In this document: one piece after another, positions 18,956 through 29,905 of the stretch
Numbering within the stretch: position 1 is the first letter of the stretch
Layout: each line of letters opens with the position of its first letter
NCBI RefSeq assembly: GCF_000143415.4
Contig: NW_003314309.1
Coordinates: 1-31,656, forward strand
Source: Selaginella moellendorffii
Taxonomy: Eukaryota > Streptophyta > Lycopodiopsida > Selaginellales > Selaginellaceae
Length of the DNA stretch: 31,656 nucleotides
Reading direction: 5' to 3'
Position numbers and translations under genes: made by a program
Notes under the pieces: model-generated
What the model was told of the DNA's origin: nothing
The model's input: the letters and a program-made list of their open reading frames with translations, nothing else
The model's database searches: none

Positions 18956-21712
18956 ATGGCCATGTCTTTCGCGGATTTGCTGCTGCCTTTGTTTCTACTC
19001 GTCTTTCTCACAAGATCCCGGTCACAGTGCCCCACAAATCCATCTGCAATCGTGAACGACACACAGGTTCTTCTCTCTCTCCGTGACAGGCTTGGCATCA
19101 AAGTGTGGAACGAGACTGCCAATCCAAGAGCATGGCGGGGAGTGGAGTGGAGCTCGGACAACCAAGTGGAGGGCCTCGCTCTGTCCAGGTTTAATCTCTC
19201 GGGAGTTTTTCCTGCCACCTGGGCCGAGCTTCCATCGCTGGCTCGCCTGGACCTCTCGCAAAACGGCCTCTCCTCGCTGGAAGTCCCTTGCAAAAATACG
19301 CAGCTCAACCTCCTCAACTTGAGCTCCAATTCCCTGCAAGAGTTCCCCGGAAATCTCTCCATCCTCGAGAGTTTGGAAAGCCTGGACCTCAGTGGGAACA
19401 ACTTAACAGTGGCCAGACTCCCAAAGTTTAGCTTGACCCTGCGATCGCTCAACCTGTCCATCAACAACTTAACTGGGAACTTTTCCATTGGTGGTAACCT
19501 GGGACTGGAGGCACTGGAACTCTCGCACAACGGACTCAGCGGCTCCATTCCAGAAACTTTCGGGGAGATGACGAACTTGACACGCCTGGACATATCGTAC
19601 AACAGGTTTAGCGGAGATCTACCCAATATTTGGAGCAAGAACTTGGAGCTCAGGTACATGCGTATCTCCGAAAATTCGCTCCAGGGTGGTTTGCCACCGA
19701 GCTTGAGAAGGCTACGCAAGCTCTCGGAATTACGCGCTGCATACAACTCTCTCTCCGGGCCACTGGAGCTGGAAGATGGCGACTTTGCAAGCATCGAGGT
19801 TTTGCACCTCGGGCTAAACGGGTTTAACAAAACGATCCCGGCTACGCTGGGAAACTTGAGGAACTTGAAGATCCTGGTTCTCATGGGGAATCGTTTTAGT
19901 GGCGCCATACCTCCGGAGCTTGGAAACTGGTCGAACATCAGAGAGATATGGCTCGACAGCAATAACTTGACTGGAACAATCCCAGGCGAGCTCTCGAAGC
20001 TCTCGCATCTCCAGAAGCTGGTTCTCAGGGGGAATCGTTTTAGTGGCGCCATACCTCCGGACCTTGGGAACTGCTCGAACATCAGAGAGATATGGCTCGA
20101 CAGCAATAACTTGACTGGAACAATCCCAGGCGAGCTCTCGAAGCTCTCGCATCTCCAGAAGCTGGTTCTCACGGGGAATCGTTTTAGTGGTGCCATACCT
20201 CCGGACCTTGGAAACTGGTCGAACATCAGAGAGATATGGCTCGACAGCAATAACTTGACTGGAACAATCCCAGGCGAGCTCTCGAAGCTCTCGCATCTCC
20301 AGAAGCTGGTTCTCAGGGGGAATCGTTTTAGTGGCGCCATACCTCCGGAGCTTGGAAACTGGTCGAACATCAGAGAGATATGGCTCGACAGCAATAACTT
20401 GACTGGAACAATCCCAGGCGAGCTCTCGAAGCTCTCGCATCTCCAGAAGCTGGTTCTCAGGGGGAATCGTTTTAGTGGCGCCATACCTCCGGACCTTGGG
20501 AACTGCTCGAACATCAGAGAGATATGGCTCGACAGCAATAACTTGACTGGAACAATCCCAGGCGAGCTCTCGAAGCTCTCGCATCTCCAGAAGCTGGTTC
20601 TCACGGGGAATCGTTTTAGTGGCGCCATACCTCCAGAGCTTGGAAACTGGTCGAACATCAAAGAGATATGGCTCGATAGCAATAACTTGACTGGAACAAT
20701 CCCAGGCGAGCTCTCGAAGCTCTCGCATCTCCAGCAGCTAGTTCTCAGCAGGAACGACATCGGCGGGGAGCTCCCTTCCGGACTCTCCAACTGCACCGAG
20801 CTCGTCCGTCTCTCGCTGAACCAGAACAAGTTCTCTGGAAATCTCCCTGACAGCTTCGGGAATTTGAGTCGCCTGCTCATTCTAGAGCTTTCTAGCAACG
20901 ATCTTGTCGGTTCAATCCCGGCCATGTTGCAAACCATGTCGTCTCTGCAGTTCCTCTTCCTCTCAAACAACAGATTCAGTGGCTCCATACCGGACTGGCT
21001 TCCCAGGCTCACGAACTTACGAGCCATGGACTTCTCGGTTAACAGGTTCTCTGGGGAGATGCCGGAAAGCATTGGCCGACTGTTTGCCAACGTCCAGCTT
21101 TACGACCAGAACAAACGGTCTGTGATGATTCAAACCGAGCGAGGACTCGTCTACAACGGTTTCGCCTTCCCGACCTACATAGACTTCTCCTTCAACCAGC
21201 TGACTGGAAGCATTCCAGCTGCCATTGGCGACCTCTACAAGCTCCAGGGGTTGTACCTGAGCCACAACCAGCTAACAGGTCCCATTCCCGAGTCCCTGGG
21301 GAAGGCAAGGAATCTCTCCTGGGTGGGGCTCGCAAGCAATCGTCTCAATGGCTCCATACCATCGTCCGTGGCGGACCTCTCGTTTCTCACCATCTTCGAC
21401 GTCTCCAACAACAGCCTGGTGGGACGGATACCTGACAGCCCGCAACTCTCGTCCATGGACGCGGCTCTCTTCGCTGGGAATCAGCTCTGTGGCTTGCCAC
21501 TGACCAACACCTGTTCGAGCACTGCTATGCCGCCACACAAGCTTAGAACAGAGGGACAAGGTGGTAGCGAACAGGACCAAAGAGAGGTGACAACACTTGT
21601 CAGCGTTGCCATCTTCGTGGCAGCCGCCTTCAACGCGTTCTTCTGGACCTATTTTGCGGCAAACCGCAGAGCTCATTCCCAGCTCTGTGGATGCTGGCAA
21701 TCAAATCTCTAG
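18956..21712 (+). CDS. LRR receptor-like protein, copy B, complete
   Basis: The intronless frame has a true ATG at 18956 and encodes 918 residues. A signal peptide (about 1-23) is followed by an N-terminal cap in which the usual W.GV.C reads WRGVEW (60-65), lacking the Cys pair. About 31 LRRs of 22-24 residues follow, including the repeat array at 312-599. A short island (about 710-740, QNKRSVMIQTERGLVYN) precedes the last LRRs. The C-terminal cap has NQLCGLPLTNTC. One helix at about 882-902 and a short tail ending CGCWQSNL complete it, with no kinase. Many N-x-S/T sites suit an extracellular location. By family knowledge it would act at the plasma membrane with partner receptor kinases; the ligand is unknown. 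The ATG at 18962 is a second possible start. Confidence 0.93.
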   Translation: MAMSFADLLLPLFLLVFLTRSRSQCPTNPSAIVNDTQVLLSLRDRLGIKVWNETANPRAWRGVEWSSDNQVEGLALSRFNLSGVFPATWAELPSLARLDLSQNGLSSLEVPCKNTQLNLLNLSSNSLQEFPGNLSILESLESLDLSGNNLTVARLPKFSLTLRSLNLSINNLTGNFSIGGNLGLEALELSHNGLSGSIPETFGEMTNLTRLDISYNRFSGDLPNIWSKNLELRYMRISENSLQGGLPPSLRRLRKLSELRAAYNSLSGPLELEDGDFASIEVLHLGLNGFNKTIPATLGNLRNLKILVLMGNRFSGAIPPELGNWSNIREIWLDSNNLTGTIPGELSKLSHLQKLVLRGNRFSGAIPPDLGNCSNIREIWLDSNNLTGTIPGELSKLSHLQKLVLTGNRFSGAIPPDLGNWSNIREIWLDSNNLTGTIPGELSKLSHLQKLVLRGNRFSGAIPPELGNWSNIREIWLDSNNLTGTIPGELSKLSHLQKLVLRGNRFSGAIPPDLGNCSNIREIWLDSNNLTGTIPGELSKLSHLQKLVLTGNRFSGAIPPELGNWSNIKEIWLDSNNLTGTIPGELSKLSHLQQLVLSRNDIGGELPSGLSNCTELVRLSLNQNKFSGNLPDSFGNLSRLLILELSSNDLVGSIPAMLQTMSSLQFLFLSNNRFSGSIPDWLPRLTNLRAMDFSVNRFSGEMPESIGRLFANVQLYDQNKRSVMIQTERGLVYNGFAFPTYIDFSFNQLTGSIPAAIGDLYKLQGLYLSHNQLTGPIPESLGKARNLSWVGLASNRLNGSIPSSVADLSFLTIFDVSNNSLVGRIPDSPQLSSMDAALFAGNQLCGLPLTNTCSSTAMPPHKLRTEGQGGSEQDQREVTTLVSVAIFVAAAFNAFFWTYFAANRRAHSQLCGCWQSNL
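19889..20752 (+). repeat. 144-bp in-frame LRR repeat array, 6 units
   Basis: Six complete 144-bp units each encode two LRRs. Diagnostic residues run ELGNW/LRG, DLGNC/LTG, DLGNW/LRG, ELGNW/LRG, DLGNC/LTG, ELGNW with SNIKE. Units 1-2 therefore repeat as units 4-5, which points to a higher-order duplication of two or three units. Confidence 0.95.
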
Positions 21713-23890
21713 CTCGTCCACCATGTTGCTGCCGTCCTTTCTACCTTCCAGTTTGTAATCGACCGCTTGATGAAGTGAACTCTTCTTATCCGCTTTCAAG
21801 GCCGCCTCCTGTATAGTCTTGAGCTTATCATGATCCTCCCACAGCCCCGCGCTCCGGTAGATGCTCGCCATCAGAACGTACGCAGCCGAGTCATTCTCGT
21901 CGATCTTCGTCAGTGCCTCGAACGCAATCCTCCCCACTTCCACTTACGGAAGGCCCCGAGGACGATCCTCCAAACCACAGCATCCGCTCTCAAAGGCATG
22001 CTCTCGAGGACTTTCACGGCCTCTTCCAGTCGGTTAAGAGATCCACCAAGCTGCTGTAGTGATGAATCCCGCAAACAATGCCAGAGTCCGGGTCCATTGC
22101 CTGGAAAAACTCCCTGCCTCGTTCAACTAGGCCGCCGTGGCTGCAAGCAGTGATGACCGAGACAAACGTGATTGCGTTTGCTCGCACGCCATCTTCTCGC
22201 ATCTCGCGAAAGGCTTCGAACACGCGTGACGTGTCACCCTGTTGGCCGAATCCTGTGATCAGTGCATTCCAGGCGACGATATCTCGGACTGCCAGAGATC
22301 CAAACAAGTGCTCGGCCGCACTCATAACTCCGCACTTCCTGTAGAAGTTTACTCCCCACAACTTGATCGTCTTCCAGCCCACGCCTGTAAAGCTCAGTCT
22401 GGAGTTTCCTTCCAGCTAGGCCGTAAGTCCCGCTACAAGAGTCTGAGAGTTTGGAGCACAGTCCACTCCAAGAGTTCCAGCCCGAGCTCACTCTCACCGT
22501 TGTCTATATATCCCTGTATCAAGCTCGTCCAAACGATAACGTCCAGGCTAGGCATGCGTTTGAAAACTGCTCGAGCTTTCACCATATCTCCACACTTGGG
22601 ATACATGTCCACCAAGCTGCTCCCGACAAATCTGTGCTCGCAGCGTCCAAACTTCGCAGCGAGAGAATGAATCTCCATCCACTTTTCTAGGCTCTGGATT
22701 CGCACTAGCTTTCCATCTTCTCGCGGAACAGGTGGCTCGGACGCTGAAAGGTGGACGCAGGCCATGAGCGCAGCAACAAACGTTCTCTCGTCCGGATCGT
22801 TCTCCCGAGCCATGCCGAAGAACAGCTCCAAGGCCAGCTTGCTGTCTCCACTTACATCGGCCAGCCATGCCATCGAAGACCCTGCGAGCTTCCTCTAGCT
22901 TCTCACACTTCGCGTACATATCGATCAGAGTGTTCCCCACGAACACGTCCTCACAGCACCTGGTGTTTGAAGCTTCACCGTGGATAGCCACCCCGGTTTC
23001 CAAGCTCTTTCTCTTCACGAGTTTGCCGTCGACATCCACCGCTTCTTCTCGCATTGCCGAGCTCGCACAGGCGGCAAGCGCAGCAACACACGTCCGAGGG
23101 CTTGGACAGCACCCAGATAGCTTCATATCTTCGAAGAACACGAGAGCCAGCTCGCTTTCCCCGTTGTCCACAAAGCCTTGTATCAAGCTCGTCCAGAGCA
23201 CGACATCACGACGAGGCATGCTCTCGAAAACCATCCGCGCGTCGACCATGCTCCCACACTTTGAGTACCTGTCACTTGGCTGCTCCCCACGAAGATATCT
23301 CCACAGCAGTGGCTTTTCACAGCTCCATCGTGAACAGCGAGCTCCTTCTCCAGGCTCTTCGTCTTCACCATCTTTTGGTGGCCTCCTCTTTCACTGCTAG
23401 ATTCGCACAGCCCTTGGCAGCAGCAACGAAAGTCCAAGACTTTGGCGAGCAGTCCATTTTCCCAAAGAACTCGAGAGCGACCTCGCTTTCTCGTCTTCCT
23501 TCGCCGCGAGGCTGCTACAAGCCTTTGCCGCGTCTTGGAGTTTGGCTTGCAGCCCGACCGCCTGGCTTGCATCCTCTCGAAGATCGCTGCCCAGTATCAA
23601 GGACATCACGTTTGGGTGAAGAATGCTGTCGAACACACGGCGGGAATCCTCCATGCTGCCGCATTTCGCGTACATGTCCACAAGCGCATTGACAACATGG
23701 ATCCCCAGCTGCTTGCTCTCCGCCGCCTGGGCGATCCACGCCCAGGCGCATATTGCCCTTGCGCAAATCCCTTGTGACCTTCAACGCCGACACCTGCTGA
23801 TCGGGCGCCCGCGGCGGCGCTGCCGAAGGAGCGAATGCTGGTGCGGCGCATCGAATCGCTGCCGTCGCCAAGTCTCATCCATCGCAAGAG
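21701..23890 (-). pseudogene. PLS-class PPR protein pseudogene, copy B
   Basis: It is the counterpart of 2296-4676 and is also split over several frames. Pieces include VDMYAKCGSMEDSRRVFD, KMVKTKSLEKELAVHD, ESMPRRDVVLWTSLIQG, GNTLIDMYAKCEKLEEARRVF and the same E-domain-like end. Relative to copy A, a 218-bp deletion (A positions about 4032-4249) removes a whole repeat set. It keeps a stretch near 22400-22470 (CAPNSQTLVAGLTA, then a stop) that copy A lost. The loop inversion at 23733-23739 turns AIHAQ into AWIAQ. Frame breaks common to both copies near the start imply that the gene was already broken before duplication. Confidence 0.85.
23724..23748. repeat. Palindrome with 7-nt loop, orientation 2 (inverted)
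   Basis: It has the same 9-base arms as 4513-4537, but the loop is gatccac, the exact reverse complement of the copy A loop gtggatc. Confidence 0.9.
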
Positions 23891-23990
23891 CCCTAAATAT
23901 TTGCTAGCAACATGGAAATTCAACCAAGGCCGTCGATTCAAGAATATCTGACGGTTGGAAATGAATCGGGGACCATTAGCCTGGAAAAAC

Positions 23991-24112
23991 CTTGAGGTAC
24001 TCAGGAAAAATCGCCCTGTACAACCCAGCGTAGCCTTGGGTGCGAACAATGTGCCTCAGCGCGCTCGCAATCCCAGGCTTGTAAGCCGGTGTCCATCTCT
24101 GGTCGCCCTGTA
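23991..24112 (-). pseudogene. Mitochondrial carrier remnant, copy B
   Basis: The minus strand reads GDQRWTPAYKPGIASALRHI, VRTQGYAGLYRAIFPEYLK in one open frame, which is carrier-like with the Q-G-x-x-G-L-Y-R loop. It keeps 26 bp and 7 bp that copy A has lost, but is cut off at 24112, where AT-rich spacer begins. The upstream exon with FPIDLTR is missing here and survives only in copy A. Confidence 0.65.
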
Positions 24113-25633
24113 TACTTAATATACATATCTAATCAATATAATTCATTGGGAGTAGGTAAAAATACCATAATATAACTAGTAAATTTTAGAAATATAATAA
24201 ATTTACTTTTAAATAGGCCAGAAAAAAAAGTTATATAGAGAATGGATAAAAGTGAAAATACAAGTGATAGAGAGGAAACTATTAATATTTTATCCACTTG
24301 AAAAGTTCTTCACCACTTAAGAAATAATAAGCTTAAATAGAATATTAATTATATAGTATTTTAATTCCTTTAGAAAAAATAAATATCTTTAATTTTCTTA
24401 AGAGGAGAAATTAAAAAGCTATAAGCTCCTAAATTTTGACTTCTTCACCCCTAAGGACACTTAACTCAAGATATCTCAAAACTTTTAACCGATTGAAAAA
24501 AAAAGTACACTCTTATTCATAAGACCTTTCTTTCTATATTTGAACATTATAAATTATCTTTCAATTTATTTTCTTTGGTTGTTAAGAATTCATCACACTT
24601 TCCTACAAGTTTACACCCTCGTGAATGGAATTTGGGAGTCACCAAAGAGCCCCACTCTTTTGACATCTTACCCCTCGGGTCATACCAAATATCTTGACAC
24701 TTTACCCTTTGGTTCGATCAACATGTAATACGATTCCCGTAACCAACCAACAGTATCAAACCCAGAATTGCCCTAGCCGGAACAAATTAAATCTACCAAA
24801 TATTACTCAATATATAATGTGATTCCCCTAACCAAGAATCGCACTAACCAACCAATAGTATTAAAACCAAGACCTCTTGAATCACATTAACCAATCAATA
24901 GTGTTGAACCCAAGACCTCTTTAATACTAAATGTAAGGTCTTAAATTTAGACTTCCCAAGAAGTTACTCAACTTAAACTCAACGACACTTAACCCTAAAT
25001 ATCCTAAAGCCCTTAATCAATTAAAAAAAGGGTGCACTCTTATTCATAGGCCTTTTCCTTTTATATTTGAACCTTATAGACTGTCTTTCGAGTTATTCTC
25101 TTTGGTTGCTAACAAAAACATTTAAGGTTACCAAATGGTATTAATTAAAAAATAAGCAAGTATATTTCTAAGGGCAATTTGTAATACATATGGATTTTAC
25201 CCTTTATCCTATGGTGATTTACCATAAGATAACCATGAAGTATGTGTTATATGCCACGTGTTCAAAAGACAATGGTGTGGAACCCAAGTTTCAAGGCCTT
25301 AGGCAATTGAATGAAAGAACAGTGCCAAACTTTTAAGTATGGACCTAAAGAGTGAAAGTATTAGAGCATGAAGCAACTCTCAAATGTAGAGCCTAAGGAG
25401 CGAAGGGACAGGAGCATAAAGCAACTTGGAAGCATCAAACATCCCAATGCTAGGATTAACACGCAAAACGAAGCTAAATAAAGTTTAACACTATTTTAGC
25501 ATATTAGTGGCATGGAATTTAGGTTTAGACCCAAGCCAAACACAAAACAAGGACAACACATAAATTCCAAATATATAGTAAGGATAGTGAGTAAATCATG
25601 CAAATTTGAGGTATAGTCTGCTATAGCACCAAG
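24113..25633. other. AT-rich spacer of copy B
   Basis: It aligns with copy A from about 7521 to 8728. It contains two related repeat units (about 24427-24590 and 24945-25110). Between them lie about 350 bp that I could not place in copy A. That insert has roughly 45-bp imperfect repeats around 'taaccaaccaatagtat' and 'ccaagacctctt'. No gene is seen. Confidence 0.6.
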
Positions 25634-28600
25634 CTAGAGCTTGTAGAGGAATGTCACCTTTTGTGCTGCTTTTTGCACGGAGCTTTTGTCAAGGTCTCCT
25701 TCCAGGCTCTCCGCAAGATATGACATATGGTATGGTTGAACCGGAGGTGACATTCAAGTAGTGAGTAATGAAGAGCGTGAAGCATTGGACCTCTTGGAGA
25801 AGGTGATGGACTGTCGCATACGCGATGGCGACGCCGTTGTGCGTGCTGGTTCCTCTTCCCAGCTCGATGATGACTACCAGCGAGCGAGAAGTTGCCTTGT
25901 GGAGAATAGTTGAAGTTTCACTCAGCTCCTCGAAAAACGTACTGGAGCCCCTCTGGATTCTGTCCATCGCCCCCATTCTCGTAAACACGGCATCAAATAC
26001 ATGCAGTTTGGCTGTCACGGCTGGAACATACGATCCTATCTGCACGATAACAAAACATACGGAGTGAAAAGAAATAAAGATAGTTGCGAACCTGGGACAT
26101 GATTGTGATTAGAGCAACTTGACGGATGTAGCAACTTTTACCACCCATGTTTGGACCAGTGATTATTTGCGATCGTTCACCCTCACCAGAAAGAACTGTG
26201 TCATTTGGTACAAATGCATCTTGCAGAGTCGAATCTAGGACCTGCTCATGGAAAGAAATCTCAGTAATAATATTAAACCACAAGAGCAAAAGAAACAAAC
26301 CGGATGTCGACCACCTTCTATCTTCAAAAGGCACGCTTCATCCACGAACTCCGGTCGAACATACCCCTGAAGCACATTTTCATTCAGATAAGCGTTGAAA
26401 AACACAAGGAGACAGACCTGATTGCACGAGACAACAGCAAGGGAATCAAGACAGTCGAGAGCTGCTAGTGCCTGTACTGCAGCCCGGAACTCCATGTGAT
26501 AGGAGGTAAAGTCAGTCAGGAACATGTCCCATGCTTTGGCGCAAGATATATTTAATTGCTCCTTTGCAAGTGCCATTCTTTCCGATGCTTCCAAGACCTC
26601 CGGAGGATGATAGCGGTTTGCCTTTTTCGTACCAATCTGCAGGTACACGCTGCGCACATGGAACCTGAAACTACAAGCTTTTAGCAATCAAATAACTGAA
26701 TTGAGAAAAAGAAAGTACCTCGACCAAAAACGACGTTTCCAAGACGCTCAAGTATTCCAGATTTGAACACTTCAACAGTTTCCGATAACTGGGAAGAAAA
26801 CTTTCGAGATCCTCCTCAATACTTTTTATGTTCTCTTTGCATTCGTCTACCTGAAACACGACTTAAGCGAAGTCTGGGAAACGATAACAAACCTCGGGAT
26901 ACTGGCCGGCAACAAACAAGTTAATCTTATCCCCGGCAACTGCTGCCTCTGCATTCAAACTTGTCACAAGCTTGTTTGCGTGATCTATCACTGAAGTTGA
27001 AGTCACTGCGGAGATTAGCCTGCTGAGGAGCGCAGACCTGGTGTCGCGAACCCGTTGAAACTGCGACGCTGCTTTCATAATCGCATTAATCACGTTAATG
27101 AACTGCAGCAAACATTACGGTCAGAAAGAATAACAACAGGATTACAGAAAAGGAAAGGTGCCTCATACGTTGCTGTTTTGTGATAAATTCTTGTGATACC
27201 ACGCTCAAGATCAGGCAATTTTCCCAGCAGCAACAACGTTGAAGCTAAAGTTGCAACTGTTGTACCTCTGCCTTTATCTCCAATGGATTCGGCAATTTCC
27301 GCAACGGCGTCTAAACGTTGAGAAATAAGCATGCGGTCTCTTAACGGATGGGTCACCTGAAAATAGACATGAATGAAAAAACGAAAAATCCAAGATTGTG
27401 ACTGAGACCAAACTCCTTACCCAATACTTAAGCAGCCTCACGCCAAAAGCAGTTTTTGTGTGGTTCATAAGCCAGAATAAAGATCCGTTTTCAGTACCAT
27501 CAGTTTGGTTATGTAGAATCTAGAAAGAAAAAACTTGTTACTGCGTAAGTAAACGTCGCATTCAGTGATTACCTCAAGCTGGCGGATGGTATTGGGCGAG
27601 AGCGTCATCTCTTGCTGTCCGGCAAATGGTCGGAAAAGAGCTCCTAAGCGCAATACATTTTCCAGATGAAACTGCTTCAGATAAGCAAATATATGCGCAA
27701 ACGCAGCAACCACGATTTCTGGCATCGTCATCAACGCCTGCAAACTTCAATTCTCATCCGATAATGTAATCAAGACAACTAGAAAATTACCTCTAACCCT
27801 GCATCAACCTTCTCGTCCAGACAGCCTTTCTTAGAAGACGCCAAGCTCCCGTAGAAGTCCGCAAGAGCAGCAACAGTACCGCCATTTTCAAATGAGTTCT
27901 CAGGCGTCTTCTCGGCTCGAACATCTGCTGCGCCTGCATAGTCCATCAACAACTATAGAAAAATCACCATCATTCATATACAACCCGATCAGAGAAAAGA
28001 AAACAGCTTACCTTCTTTGTAGAAGTGGACAAGGACGCAGATAAAAAAAGTTCTGCGGGAGCACACGCAAGCAAGCGTGATTCCAGTTCCGTCCTGGTGA
28101 CAGTGTCCATAAAGTGACCGTACATCACGTCTCCGGTCGAGGTTTCCACGGCCACCACCCCAAATCTAGCATCAAAACTTCCCCTCACTTCATCCTTTCC
28201 AGCGTTGCCCTTGTGCTCGGTGATTGCCTCCTCCACAACACACATGATATAGCTGCTAAGACGAATAGGTCCATCCCTTTCCCCGCTCTCTTCTCCCCCA
28301 AGAAACTCCCCGGCCTCGAGCATGGCCTTGGTATATAGCACCGAGAGATCTCTCGAGAACGGGCCAGCCTTGTTCGTCCCGTGAGCTTTGATAGCCACTG
28401 TCTCGGTCTGCTTGACAACGCCAACTTTGTAGCCAGCTTCCACAAGCCTTCTCACATGTACGTGCAGCCGGAACATTGGAACGCTGGCAGTGAGAAAGTT
28501 GTGGCTGTAGTAAGCAACGATTCCCAAAACATTGGCTGCTTTCTCCGCATCCTCTCCGAAAAATCGAAACTTGTATCCCACCTGGATGTCTGGGAATTTC

Positions 28601-28774
28601 TTCTTGAGCTCCACAATCTGCTGCTCCAGAGGAGTAAGCTTCTCCTTCACTGACGGCGGCTTTACATAAAAGGAGGAATTTCCACCACCGCCATCCCTGT
28701 CCCCCTCTCCAAGAAGAACATCTACACACTTTCTGCGCCTGTCTTTAATCGCTTCCCCCGATATTCTGCAATCG
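25634..28774 (-). pseudogene. MSH3: MSH3-like pseudogene, copy B
   Basis: Exon homology matches copy A: 28012-28774, 27791-27952, 27573-27737, 27421-27519, 27162-27356, 26893-27102, 26719-26850, 26418-26664, 26301-26366, 26092-26241 and 26039 down to 25634. Defects are many. The start codon, PIP box and first ~76 residues are gone; the nearest upstream stop leaves no in-frame ATG before domain I. A 15-bp deletion removes LLMVE. The exon 5 donor is GC. Exon 8 has a 14-bp deletion that shifts the frame. Walker B reads VVIIEL instead of VVIDEL, and the signature ends THNG. A 23-bp deletion near 25744 shifts the last exon. Walker A is intact. Past that shift the old frame still shows VTFLYKL, then TAG. 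MutS-beta function is not expected. Confidence 0.9.
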
Positions 28775-29060
28775 AAAAATTGAAACTTTGTATCCCACCT
28801 CAACAATGAGAAGAGTGTCTAGAAATTTCTTCCTGAGCTCCACAATCTGCTGCTACAGAGGAGTAAGCTTCTCCTTTCCTGACGGCAACTTTCCATCACA
28901 GGAGGAATTTCCATTAGAAGCATCCTGTCCCCAATAACATTTACAAAATTTCTATACTTGTGTGCTTGCTTTAGATGTAGAAGCCAGGTTGGGGTATTGA
29001 TTGGCTGCATTCTCAGCTGGTCGTTTAAGATGACACGGCAATCATTCTTGAAAAGTTGGT
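28775..29060 (-). pseudogene. MSH3 exon-1 fragment fused to copy B MSH3
   Basis: This is the counterpart of 12497-12790. At 28774/28775 the copy B exon 1 (…gcaatcg) joins directly to aaaaattgaaac of the fragment. Compared with copy A this corresponds to loss of about 564 bp (11933-12496), which contained the real start codon. Confidence 0.85.
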
Positions 29061-29176
29061 GGCGGCAGTGATTAGTATATTTATTATAAGATTCTTATTT
29101 TATTTTATTAGAATAATATTATTTGTAGGTGAACCATATATTATAGCTTACTTGCTACACTAAATTTGAGAGGGAG

Positions 29177-29905
29177 ATGGAAACTCTTTGGCTAACTATT
29201 TTCCTGTTGCATTTGTTAGTTATTATTGTTAGGTATTGCAAGAGTGAAATTTCTACAATATTTATCTTAGACTCATTGGTAGATTATAGAAATAATAATT
29301 ACATTTTAAACACTTATGCAAAGGTCAATTTTCCTCCCTGTGAAAGAGAATTCCTTAGTGGAGCAAGAAGGAAATTTTCAAATGGAAATCTCATTCTTGA
29401 TGTGAATAAAGTGTTTAACTTTGCCCATTTGCAACTCCATATTTGAATCTTTAATTAAGTCAACCATTTTTATCACCCACAAAGAATATATAGCAAGGTG
29501 TAAATTATAGAGATGTTAGATGTGGATTGTTCAATACTACTGAAAATACATTTTTAAGTTTGTTTAAAGATAATTCCTTTAATTTTTAATTTTTATCAAG
29601 AGAATTTTAAAATTATCCATGACCTATCTATCTACAAGTGAAATTTTTTATTAAAGATAAATATATATTCATATCTCAAATTGGTCTAAATGCAACATTA
29701 AACATTATAAATAAGTCTATATTTTACATAACATATGGATCTAATGATATAACTAATAGATATTATGAACCTGGTTCTTTTGTGCCAAGTCAATACATAA
29801 TTTTAGAGTTTTTTGTCATTTTGATGCAATTTTATGATACTCAAATTTGGATAAATATAATTCATAGCTTTAAATTATTTTACAACCTTTTTATTTATGT
29901 TATAA
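29177..29905 (+). pseudogene. GDSL esterase/lipase pseudogene, copy B
   Basis: An ATG at 29177 opens a frame METLWLTIFLLHLLVIIV, a good signal peptide. Then come IFILDSLVDYRNNNYILNTY, AKVNFPP and GARRKFSNGNLILDV, matching GDSL block I and the following GRFSNG segment. The FGDS core has shrunk to LDS. A second piece at about 29670-29850 has NKSIFYITYGSNDITNRYYE and PSQYIILEFFVILMQFYDTQ, a block III with GSND intact. The pieces would need splicing, the rest of the gene is unrecognisable and the catalytic core is damaged. It is better preserved than copy A. Confidence 0.75.

Noticed and set aside
18934-21090. 718-residue reading frame antisense to the LRR gene
   Set aside because: It has no ATG-supported start or recognisable family. 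Its repeated peptide mirrors the 144-bp LRR array, whose length is a multiple of three and stop-free on the other strand. The shorter antisense frames at 625-1185, 702-1685 and 19814-20728 are the same effect.
28770-28806. Start of MSH3 copy B at 28806
   Set aside because: The codon there is TTG, not ATG, preceded by an in-frame TAG. It is an alternative-start artefact and not a plausible plant start.
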